From positions 102,031,001 to 102,095,000 of the forward strand of contig NC_060207.1 of assembly GCF_021130785.1 (NCBI RefSeq): 64,000 nt of DNA, read 5' to 3'. Shown here one piece after another: positions 13,401 through 25,400 of the stretch (its first letter is position 1; every line of letters starts with the position of its first letter). The stretch comes from Homalodisca vitripennis (taxonomy: Eukaryota > Arthropoda > Insecta > Hemiptera > Cicadellidae). The notes beneath the pieces were generated by a model, which saw only the letters and a list, made by a program, of their open reading frames with translations, had not been told where the DNA came from and did no database searches. Position numbers and translations under genes: made by a program.

Positions 13401-16400
13401 AATTTTTGAGGTTAGGGCAAAAATGATTACAACATAAGTTGTAGATCTTTTTATTTCCAACCACTTTTACATTTGACTTTTTTCAATAGGATGCATCGTT
13501 TACTCACAAATTGCAAAAAAACCATTTTCACCCCTAAAAACCACCCCTCCTATACCCCCTAATAGACGATTTTGGTTCGGAATGGTTTTTTTTATTTATT
13601 TATGATGTATTTGACTAAACTGTGCCATTAGTTTGCTGTAAGAAAACATTTATTTATTTGACCATTTTTAACTGCTATTTCTCCTGGACTACACACAATA
13701 TACAAATTAATAATATTATCCAGCAATTACTTCCTTGGTTAATTTCGGCACAATCAAGACGGACATTAATCAAACGATTAAAGGTGCAGGCTCCGATAGA
13801 CACAAGCTCTAAACTCAGACTGCCGTCCAGACATGCCTTACACACCAAGCAAGTTTTAACAGGGAAACAAACTACAAGAACCTCGACCAAACCAGTAAAC
13901 AGCTGACCGCTCCCAACCCCCACCCTTCCCGTGACGCGGTCTCGAGAGAACCAAAATCATGGCAGCAAACAACAACCTATCATTTAATTTGCATATTTCC
14001 TCTTCAATGCTAAATTTCTAAGGGTGACTGCAGTAAAACAAAACTATGCCCCACAATTACATTAACTTTAAAACCGGTACATTATTAGTAAAACTTTAGC
14101 CCCAAGATCAAAAACAACAAACAACATCAAGATTAATACAAAAATACGTGACTTTTTAAATTTATACTCCAAAGGGTTGAAGAAAAATAAATAGTATTAC
14201 ACAACTGTCACAAAATCCATTTTCTCTAAATGTCAATACACTGTGTACCAAAAGTGGTCTAGATCGGGAAAAACAGCTCAAGATTTCCCTGTACTGCTAT
14301 TAGTTATGCATTCTATCACCAGTTTTGCTAGTAGCATGTTGTTTATATCAGTAGTAGCAATGTACTTGAAATCAGCATATTCAGTTGGAGTTATTAATTT
14401 TAATTAGCAGAAATTTGTTTTTAATACTGTTATAATACACAATACTGTAAGTAACACTCACTTAGCTGCTAGATAGGACAGGATGAGCCGAGGCACCTTC
14501 AGTAGAGTGATGAGCAAGGAGCCCAGAGCCATGGAGCCAAGATGGTAACTAATAAGGTGACGGTATGCGGTCCACACTGGAGGTTTGCTGTCCACCTTGT
14601 CCCTGGAAAATCAATATCAGATACAAAATATCAAGTAATATTTAGGAGCCAAGGCACCTTCAGTAGAGTTCTGAGCAAGGAGCACAGAGCCATGGAGCCA
14701 AGATGGTAACTAATAAGGTGACGGTATGCGGTCCACACTGGAGGTTTGCTGTCCACCTTGTCCCTAGACATGCCTATATATAATTTTGCAATAAGATTGG
14801 ATTCAGAGCATTACAGTTTTCTAACTTGTACGAATGTAGATATTGTTATTGAAAATTAAAATCAACATCAATATTACTAAAACATTTTAATACTTATATA
14901 TGACAGTTGTTATCCATATTTACAGATTATACATGATACAGTAAAGTATATGTTTTTGCTTCCCAATCCATGTTCGCTATATCATACTATTTCCTTGGTC
15001 CAGTCTAGGAATTATATCACTATATATATACCAACTCAACATCAGTTAGAAATGGATGCGATGTTCCCCTCAATGATTTTTTTATCATAAAAATTGCATT
15101 TAGTGTCTCTTTCCACATCCTATAATCACAGACTCACTGCGACCATTTGTTTGATTAAATCGTGGTCATGAAGCAAATGGTTTGTTGAATCATGCTAATC
15201 CCTGTCCCTTTATACTTTTTCCTTAAGGTGTTGTAAATATGCCATCCCACAATGTCTCAGGAAACAAAATTCAATACCTTACATGTACACATACATATTT
15301 ACTTCATTGAGGTAAAATACACAATAAGCCTTGTTGCCACGATGTTGAAGTAAGAAATATTGTTACTTTTGTTATGCTTTCACTCTATAAATGTAAACAA
15401 ATTTAAAATAATAGTTATACTAACTAAACACTTAACACTTTGTACCCTGAGCCCGAGTATAGGTCGGGCTGCGTCGGCAGCGCCTGCTACCGGCGCCCGA
15501 GTATAGCTCGGGTCATGTTATTTAATTGTATTATTTAACTCAGTCATCTCATTTTTGGATCCAAACATTATGATTATGTTCATTGGTTGTCTAAGTTCGT
15601 ATTTGTTGGTTTTGATATCCCTGGGTCACGTTTTAGTAATGAAATACGTATATTTTTCGTCGTACTACAAGCGAGTCTAGACAGCTGATCGTAGGCTCCG
15701 CGGCTGATCGTCGGTACTGTCATTTTGCTTTTTAGTGTTTCACGTTGTGTGTTGTTGTGAGTCTTAGTGATGTCTTACTAAGTTTTCTACAAATCTTGCC
15801 GACAAATACTGAAGCAAATGTTATTATAATGTATTCTAAATGTGAATTTAACTGTTTGTAAATAATCAGAACATTAGCTTCTTACTTAATGAGTAAAGGC
15901 AAATGCAAGCAATGTGAGGTTATCTGTGTGTTTTGTTTTGTATTTACACTCGCTTTGTTCTTTCTTCTCGACTATCCGTTGATTTTCTTTTATATTCTTT
16001 ACTTATTATTTTCGAGTTTAAATAATATGGGTGATGGAATCAAAAGTGATGCAATTCGCGATCTTTTGTTTGACTCCGAGTCGGAAAGTGACGATGATTT
16101 TGATACACACCTGGGACCAAATATTTATTTTATGAACGATCTAAACGAAAATGTGCGAGATCCTGTATTTGATTCAGACTATTGTGCTTTAAAAATTACC
16201 ACACTAAGGCGAACTACCTGAACTAACAAGCTATGTAGCAAAAACTTTTTTTGTATTTTTTACATAACATTCAATATTATGTAATAATTTTATTTTGAAA
16301 TAAACTTTATATTTGTATACATTTAAAAAAAGTATGTATTTCTATCTTTAAAAAGAATTGAATCACAAAAAGTACTTGCTCCTCCCGGCGGAGCAAGTAC

Positions 16401-19400
16401 TTTTTGTGATTCAATGTTTATTGAAATTATCTTTAAAAAGATATATAGTATGAGTTTATAACATAATTACTGTAATAACACAGAATTTTTTAACAGCATC
16501 ATAAAACCCCCAGGGAGCCACACCGAAACATGTATTAAGGGCCCAGGGTACAAAGTGTTAAACGTGCTATCATAATACAATGTTTACACACAACAGTTGT
16601 TTACATTTAACACATTTAACAACTTTAGAGCCAAGACACCTTCTGTAAGAGTGTGCAAGGAGCCCATAACCATGGAGCAAACAAAGATGGTGGCTGATCA
16701 GGTGATGGCAGGCGGCCTACACTGGTGGTTTGCTGTCCACCTTGTCTCTGGACCATAAATATCAGATATAAAATATCAAGCAATATTCATGTATCATATA
16801 AATATTAAGCAACTACTAAAAATACTTTATTGATTAAAGTTTTAGGATTAGTTTAACAAATTGCACCCTTTCATTCAATTTTGTACGAGAAGCAATTAGA
16901 TGTAAAAGCACTGTTAGGAATCTTATTTTTTAAATATGTACTTGCCCTCCCGACTATGAACCCATAGGACCATTATTTCTTCTTCCATCTTATGACCACT
17001 AACCATCACAATATTGTTGTTATATTAAGTTATTATATGTGTTGGTACAGAAAAGAAGATAACACTTAAATCAACTCAGCTTTAAAAACAATTACAATCA
17101 TCGAGTTTTCTTCGTTTGAAGGTTATTTTTGACAATGGAAGGATTGTGAAGGAAACACGATTTTTCCGGACATTTGCCATCGTTCAATGAAACAATAAAT
17201 CAGAAACACTACGTTTCGATATGAAAAATCATTGAGTTTTTTTTTTCATTAAAGAGTTATTTTGTACTGATCTGCAAAATCTGATTTAAACCAACAAAAT
17301 TTCTTATTTTGTTCATAAGCTCATTAAGTAAAACGTATTATGCCAAAAATAGTGGCCTTATAGATTACATAGTTCGAGTGGGTCAATTACATCAGATATT
17401 TTACAAACATTGTTTTGTTCCAGCCATTTTTAGAACCCTTTGATTAACCTACATGTAACAGAGTAATCCTCTGATAGTTTAGTACTAAGAACAGTGTAAT
17501 CTACTGATAGTTTCAAACCGAGTAATCCTTTGATAGCTTAGTACTAAGAACGATGTAAACCACTGATAGTTGGAAACAGAGTAATACTCTGAACTCTACA
17601 CGTTCTGTACTTGATTATCAGTCCCAAATTAGCCGCAGGCGGTCACGGGAAGTAAGTGTGCCCTGGAAACGGCACTGAGTTTTAGGTCAGTAGGCCACTA
17701 AGGGTGGTATTTACGATTTCCGGTTGTTAACCTCAATAAATATGTTACACAGATATCACACACAAATAGGGCTAAATTAAAAAAATAGGGAACACAAAAA
17801 TCCTCACGCATTTAGGCAAGTAGGTGAGTGGCTATGATGAACCGAAGGTCTGCAAATACTTTCTGTTTGACCTAGAGAATCTGAGTCCTCACCTACAAAT
17901 AGTTTTAAATTGAAATCGAACAACAGATTTGAGCGGTAAGTGATCAGAGCTATTTTATTTTGAACTCTGGAAAGAATCCCGGCTTAAAGCTACCATGCAA
18001 CCAGGTTTGACCGGCTGTAGATTTAATTACAGCCCGAAAACCCCCTTACAATGCTTACGTATAATTACCTTCCCACATTCTAATTTACATCTTAAAACAT
18101 ATGATTACCAACAATATTGGAGTGTTTATTTTAAATTATTGTCTATTTTACTATTTTATTCAAAGTAACTGATTTATAAATATTTCAGTTATTAATATAC
18201 GAAAGAGTGTTATTGGGTGAGACTTTTTATAGTGTCCAATTACCAACTTTAACACAAACATTTTCTTAGTTTTTAGCTTGTAGCACTTATAAAAAACACT
18301 GTGAAGATGCCACAATTATGCAAAATAGGAAACAATGATTGATGTTTTGACATAGTATACCAGAACTTGAATATATCTGTCACAATATTATCACTTTAAG
18401 TAATTTAAATTTTAAATTCTGTGTTTTAAGTTTGATAACACAAGCCTTGTTCAAATTAGAAAATTTTATTGGTGTAATAGTTGTTTCAGAGGATGGAGAG
18501 ATATTAGTAGAGAAATTTTACTAGAGGTTTGACACTTGATTGTCTCAAATGCATAGTGGAGATTTATTTTACAAGGACATAGGCTTAGACTTGCTGATTT
18601 TGTGTGTTATAAAGTGATTTCTGTCAACACGAATAGTTGTTATTACAATATAAAGGTAGCTGGCATATTAATAACTAAATATTAATGATATGAGTCAGAC
18701 ATGTGTAATTACTTAATAATATATTACCTGCATTCTATTGGACCACCATTTAATAAAACACACAGGTTTGTTTGTTCACTTTGCTTCTTCAATATCTTTC
18801 ATATCAAGACCAAATAAAAACAAGCAAGATAGTTTATGTAATATCCATTGGTAGCACACTATATAACTTTGTGTTGCAAATATTTAATTCCATCATTGCC
18901 TTCATATAAAACCTCCTCATGAGATACTGCAGAGTGAGTTGCCACGTCGCCATGTAAGTTCCTGCAGTATTCATTTACATTTTCTTTAAACTTAATTTTA
19001 AAAGTCAGACTTCTTTCAACCTTTACACAGGAAAACATCAACCAATTATGTGATTTCATTTCATTGTCTTTTCCAATTAGTAATGCATTTTTCTAATGAT
19101 ACAGTACTTATAAATTCCATTCTATCCATGTGTACCACTTTCAACTTGTTGTTTCTTCTTTGCAGACTGTATTACTTAAAACCAACCATTTGCATCATAA
19201 GTGAATTGGAGTTTTCAATCTCTCTTTTCCAGTCACACCGAATTCAGTATAGTCCAGTAAAAACCAATTTCCAGATACCATTGACATTTCTACGAGGGTA
19301 ATTTGGAAAGTAAGGTCCGATTCGCGTTAACCAGACAAACAGTAAGCGAGCAGCGAAATGCGCATACGCCCTGACTCCCGGCATGCATTGCGCGCAGAAC

Positions 19401-22400
19401 GACGCCATTTGCAATGAAATCGTTGTAGTCTGCTGTTGTCTGTGCCTTTTTAAAATGTTTAAAACTATTGAACGTCCCGCCGACTGTGAAATACGGTCTG
19501 TGATACGGTTTTTGACAGCAAGGAACGTTTCAGCAGCGGATATTCATCGACAGATAAGTGAAGTGTACGGTCCAAATGCAATGAGTGACAGCAAAGTGCG
19601 GAAGTGGGTGAGAGGTTTTAAAGATGGACGGGAAAATGTCCATGACGAACCACAATCTGGTCGGCCGTCAGTGATCACCAAAGATTTGGTGAAAGTCGTC
19701 GATGAAAATATTCGTGAAGATCGGCGATTCATTGTTTCTTCATTAGCAATAGAATTTCCAAACGTGAGTAGAACCACATTGTTTAAAATTGTTTCTAAAT
19801 TTTGGATTTTCGCAAATTGTGCTCACGTTGGGTTCCCAGGCTACTTACTGAGGAACACAAAAAAAGAAGAATGGGTATTGCTCTTGAATTTTTGATCCAA
19901 TATCATCAGGAAGGTGATAACTTTTAGACCACATTGTGACGGGTGACGAGACATGGGTTTCCCACATAACCCCAAAAACGAAATGCCAGTCGATGGAGTG
20001 GCGTCACCGGTTAAAGTGGTTAACAAGACTGTTTATCGTCACAGGCAACTTGTGGATTGTTATGACAAGTGTTTAAACCAAAGTGGAAATTATGTAGAAA
20101 AATAGTGATTGATGTCAGGAATCAAATAAAACAAGTTTTTTGAAAAAATCTGTTGTGGTTTTTTTTAAATAAAAAACCGGACCTTACTTTCCGAATTACC
20201 CTCGTATTTTGCCCTATACATGAATCAGCGTAGAGTAGAAAACTACATGCTTATATTGGTTGACAATCTCCATTATATTATTGCAGATACAAGAGGCAAG
20301 GTTGTCAGAACCCCTTCCCCCTCATTTTTACTCCACAAATACATGTAATCAGGGGTCCAATCTTCATCATCAGACATTATAAGAATATATAAATATGATG
20401 GTATAAACTATTGAAACTGATTTACGCTGGAAATAACTTAAAGTCAAATGTTAACAGGTTACTAAGCAAATGTAAACAAATAGCCTGTGGACCTAGTTCA
20501 CTTCAACAATTAAGAAAAACAGATGTTTTGTATGCACATGTAAATTTCTGCTTTCTGGTGGGAAAATAATGAAATCAGGACTTGGTTTTTTTATTTTCAC
20601 TGCAGTAGTGAACCATCTATTAACACTGCTAGTACCAAAAGGACAAAAACTGGATTTGGTCATTTTAACAGTCATGCACACAATCAAGGAAAAGATTATA
20701 ATACTCTCCACATTCCTCCTTTCTAAATTAAAATGATCTCATGGACCGTGTATTTTCTGTTTCTTTCTTTCTCTTGCCTTGCCTGTCAGATATAAGCAAA
20801 AACTATCAGTTCTTTGTCAATTTAGACGAAATAGTAATACAAACACATAACAACACAAATGCATACAATACTTAATCGCGATGACAAATAAAACCGAAAT
20901 TAGTGGGATCGATGACAGGTCAGGGCAGGATCTGTGAGCCAGCTCTTTAACATAATAGGCATTATTAAACCCTAAAAGAAATATTATTTAATGAATTGTG
21001 TCAATAATTGAATGATAGATGTAAAAAATTAAATACTGACTTGTTGAAGTACCAGCGAGCCACTGCTCCAGCAATCACCATCTGCTGACATGCCAGGATA
21101 AACTCAGAGGTCCAAACCAGACCGATGAGGTAGACCCACCACATATAGCGAACCCAAGTTGCGTCTGCAAACTCCACTAGAGTGAATGCTGAAAATGTAA
21201 ATGTACAATTCTGGTTAACTTTTTTATTTCACTACTACCCTAAATAAAAGATGAGGATAAATCCATTAAGCCACTAAACACACACAAAGTTACAAATTAG
21301 TAATCTATAAAATGTTAATTTTCAAAAATCAGACAATTACTACCTATTGCCACTTTACAATATTCAGATACTCTAAAAACTGTGTTATCACGTGGTGAAA
21401 TTAAATGGTTTTAAAGTAATTTAACCCTTTTAATGCTAAGGGGTCTGGCGCATTGCCATACCCAAGAGTGCTAAGCATTTTAGTGCATAAATGCAGAGTT
21501 TTAATAAATTCCTTACTACTTCCTTTATTTGAGGTCATATCTTGTCACTTTTTTTTGTATTGCAGATAAATAACCAATAAACAGAAATAAATATAAAAAA
21601 ATACATTTGTACATATTTGGATTGTTATAAAAAAAATTTTAATTGTAAATTTTTTTTATTTTTTTGTTTCACTTTGGCATACAATTTTAGTATGTAAACA
21701 ATTTTATATTAATTTTCTAATGCTACCATCGGAAAGAGCAACTAAAACTAAACAAATTCCATATATTTTTACACAACAAATAAGAAGTGTGAATGAAAAA
21801 TAAAATATGTTGTTCGCGCAAAATTTTGCCCTACATGTAATGTTTGAAACGCTCAAGAGAAAAAGTAATACACTTACTATTATTAGCATAAATACTTTAA
21901 TAACTTTATTATTATTTATAAAAAAAGAAATTCAAGTACAGTTAACACTTTTTTTACCAAAATAATTGTTTTATTCAGTAATAAAACTATAAAAAAAGGT
22001 GAAGTAATTTGGTGTTCTTATTAGACATAGTTTGTAACTTAGTAAAATATAATACACACGGAAAACACAAATGAAAAATGAAGTAATGCAATGATTTGGA
22101 ATACTAATGAAGTAATATTTCACAATTATAACACAATTTAATGGATAAAATAAGATAAAACAGAGTAAACAAAGCACAACGTCAGTTCGCTCGCAACGTA
22201 AACATGCGAACTGACCTTCTTTTTATTTCAAGTCAAAGACATATAATCAGCTGGTCGTCGGCAATCAAATATACAAATATCATTACTCTATGGCTTTTGG
22301 ATGAACTGTTATCGTTTGCAGCCAGTAAATTGCATACACTGAACCAATATATATAAAAATACGCTGCGTCTACGACATAGATGCTAACATTTTTAGACAT

Positions 22401-25400
22401 AAATGCAGCGTCTATGACGTAGACGCTGTAGCACTAAAAGGGTTAATAGGTGTGGTAGTCAAAGAATTAAATTTCACTTCTGTAGCTTTTCATGCAAAAC
22501 TTTACATTGTTTTTATTTTCAAGACTTGAAACAAAAAATGTACTAACTAATAAACAATTATTTAATGGTTTTTAACCTCAAAACATAATTGTCATAGATC
22601 TATTAAAAAAATCTGAAAAAAAAACAATCTAAACCATACAATTAACATGACTTCATGTAGGGGATGGCGAGAGAAAATACTACGCTAAGGTGGGGGTGTT
22701 ACAGTCAACCCAATTATTTTCCCAATCAATCTTTTTTTTATTTGATTGGAAGTAATTTGCCATGATAGATTTCACTACTGGTGGCAACACTAACCAAATG
22801 TTAAGTGTTGAATTCTTGTGTGCTGTTTGGAGACCACATACATTTTTGTTATTTTGCAGTCATGTTTAAAATAATGAAGACAGGTGTTTTATTACACTAT
22901 AACTGACGTTGTCAAGATATCTATCTGCATGTCATTTAACAATATTTCAACAAAATGTGTAATACGAGTAGATATAAAACTTGAATAATAAGAATCTAAT
23001 TTCCTAAGTACTAATTAAGTATGTTAGGCAACCAAAATAAAAATTAAGCATCACTTTTGGGCTATGTACCCACTAACTATCAAGCTAAAATAAAAATCAG
23101 ATCTTTTTGTTATTTTGTATATTTGCTTATATTTATGTAATAAAATACAATATTGATTATTAAAGTGAAATAATTTTATTATTGTATAAACATTTTTGGG
23201 GTGTCTAGAGAATAATTTTTGATATAAAACAACAGTATAAAGTAAAAACAACCTTTGTGAAGTTAAATATACAACTCTTCTTATTTTACTTCACATAATT
23301 GTTTTTACCATACTCAGTCTATTTATAACGAAGTTTGATATAAGTGTGATGACTTAGTTTTACAGTATCTATATGTATATATAAAAGAAAGTCGTGTTAG
23401 TTACACTATTTATAACTCAAGAACGGCTGAACCGATTTGGCTGAAAATTGGTAGGGAGGTAGCTAAGGACTGGGAAAAGGACATAGGATACTTTTTATCC
23501 CGTTCCTGATTCAGGATTCCACCCCTCTGGTCTCTAAAAGTTACGGAAATACCCGTAAGAAATGCATTGCAGCAAACATATGTTATTAAGTGAAAGAGCT
23601 TTTTCAAATTTAATCAGCTGTTCTTTGTAAACATATATAATGCGACAAAAGAAATTTATATGTTTATAATATAATTTAATTACTATTTTAAATTTCTTTA
23701 CACTTATAGTTTGAAAGTATAGAGTAAGCTTAAGAGAAACAGCAAATTTTGTTTCAACTGTTTCTGCAATCACTGTTAAACATAGACTTTACTATCCAGA
23801 TAATACAATTCAAATTTGACGTAAAAATTCACCTTTAACTGCAATATTTATCTAATATAAACCATGCTCATGCTTGATCAGAAGAGCAATGCAGATATCA
23901 AAATTACTATCTTACGTTGGCTACAAATATAAAGAATGTTATAAAACCAATATTAGTTGTTTTTTTTGACAGAAGTATGGTTCTCAAAACTCCGTGTGTA
24001 CATATTCTCTCGATCGAGACAACAAAGCAAGCTCAATCATGGCATCGGAGATATAACTAATTTAATCCAGAAGTGATACACGTGCAAAGCTTAAAATAAA
24101 AACCATACGCAATTTCGCTTAACATCTGAAGCTCATAATCATTACAGTGTAATAATATGTACCTAAAATATGCCTATTTTCGTTTCAAAATTACATTGAG
24201 CACCTTCATTTATTACATTGAATTCCGCGCTAATGAATTCCGACTTTTTGATTCCTGTCCACGATGGTCTAATATAGTTCAATTGTATACAAAAATCATA
24301 GAATATTGGAGAAAAATTCCAGTTATTTCACAGGTGCATATTGAAACTGTTTTAAAATTTAAATCTTAAATAGATCATGAGCTTGGAGTATATGTCAGTG
24401 ACTATCATTTATCTCAGAAGGGTAATAACGACGTTTAAAAGAAATGTGCTCTCCTACGTCCCAATTTTTCTGTAGAAAATCGCGTGCGAAGCCGTGGGTA
24501 ACAGCTAGTTATTAATTAATATAAAAAAATTTAAACAAACTTATTCAAAAATTGTATTGAACATAAAGTGGCATCTTACAGGCACACATGTGCACAAGCA
24601 CACAGACACACAAGTCCCACTTTTTTGTTCAATACATTTTTTTAATCAGTTTTTCAATGTGTATTTATAATATATGTATATAGGTTAAAATTGATTAAAA
24701 ATGCAATGACAATAATTTGTTATTGCATTGATTTTTAAGCCCAAGGAACAATAATTGATGCATGCAAGAGTTACATGCTCTAAGTGTGTCTTTATCATCT
24801 GTAATTATAAAAACATACTAAATGTTAGAAATTAATAAATAACTTTTAAACAACTAAAATATATGTTTCTTTAAATCACTAATTTTTTAATTCGTTTGAA
24901 TTTACCTCAACTCTTAGAAAATGTGATTACTGTAATACACAGTACTATAAATTCCTGTGGTCTTATCACTGTTGTACTGTAAAGCTTCTTTCCAGTGGAT
25001 AGAGTTAATTCCCCCTACAACTCGAGACACCTTGTTATTAATTCTAAATATGTGTAGCTAAATTTGACCAATTTGCAAATAAATTAAATATAACAATATT
25101 TAATACTGTAAACCAAAATTCTATATATTACATTGTAAAAATAAGGTTTCAAAATTAATATAACTCCATAAGATTTTCTAAGAAAAATTATAAAAATAAG
25201 TTCATTTTTATTCAAACTTTTTTAATATAATAATTAAATCTTAAAATTAAAAAAACCTTATAAATAAAAAATTAACAAAGTTTATTGGAGATAAATATAT
25301 TGTGATATTTAGCTATGATAAATGATACATTTTATAACAATACAAAACATGTTAATTTTAACATTGTTTTGAAGTATATACTGTATACATTTTAGCACTA

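Larger units (their letters stand above)
10789..13662 (+). mobile_element. DNA element with ~670-bp terminal inverted repeats (foldback-like)
   Basis: Left arm 10791-11455 and right arm 12991-13661 are reverse complements at high identity (for example CCGAACCAAAATCGTC near 10868 and its complement near 13570). The middle ~1.5 kb holds a candidate promoter, a spliced 5' leader and a decayed gene. The outer tips (around AAATAAATGTTTTCTTAC) become ragged and I could not fix a target duplication. The long arms suggest a foldback-type or long-TIR cut-and-paste element, of unknown superfamily. Confidence 0.85.
15436..16557 (+). mobile_element. Non-autonomous piggyBac-type element, family C
   Basis: 1122 bp flanked by TTAA (15432-15435 and 16558-16561). 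The ends are inverted repeats (CACTTTGTACCCTGRGCCC inward). Left subterminal palindromes GCCCGAGTATAGGTCGGGC and a second variant near 15497 are CpG-rich. It keeps a leader and the first ~65 codons of a transposase-like frame but no catalytic domain. A perfect 26-bp-arm hairpin (16357-16415) is embedded. Confidence 0.88.

Noticed and set aside
13622..13923. Overlapping frames on both strands in a GC-richer patch
   Set aside because: No family likeness, and part of it is the edge of the inverted-repeat arm.
14646..14763. Copy 2 of exon 11 as a mutually exclusive alternative exon
   Set aside because: No splice donor and the 3' end of the exon is missing, so it cannot replace exon 11 in a full-length protein.
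17461..17592. CRISPR-like array
   Set aside because: The repeats are a simple 59-bp tandem without spacers, in an animal genome.
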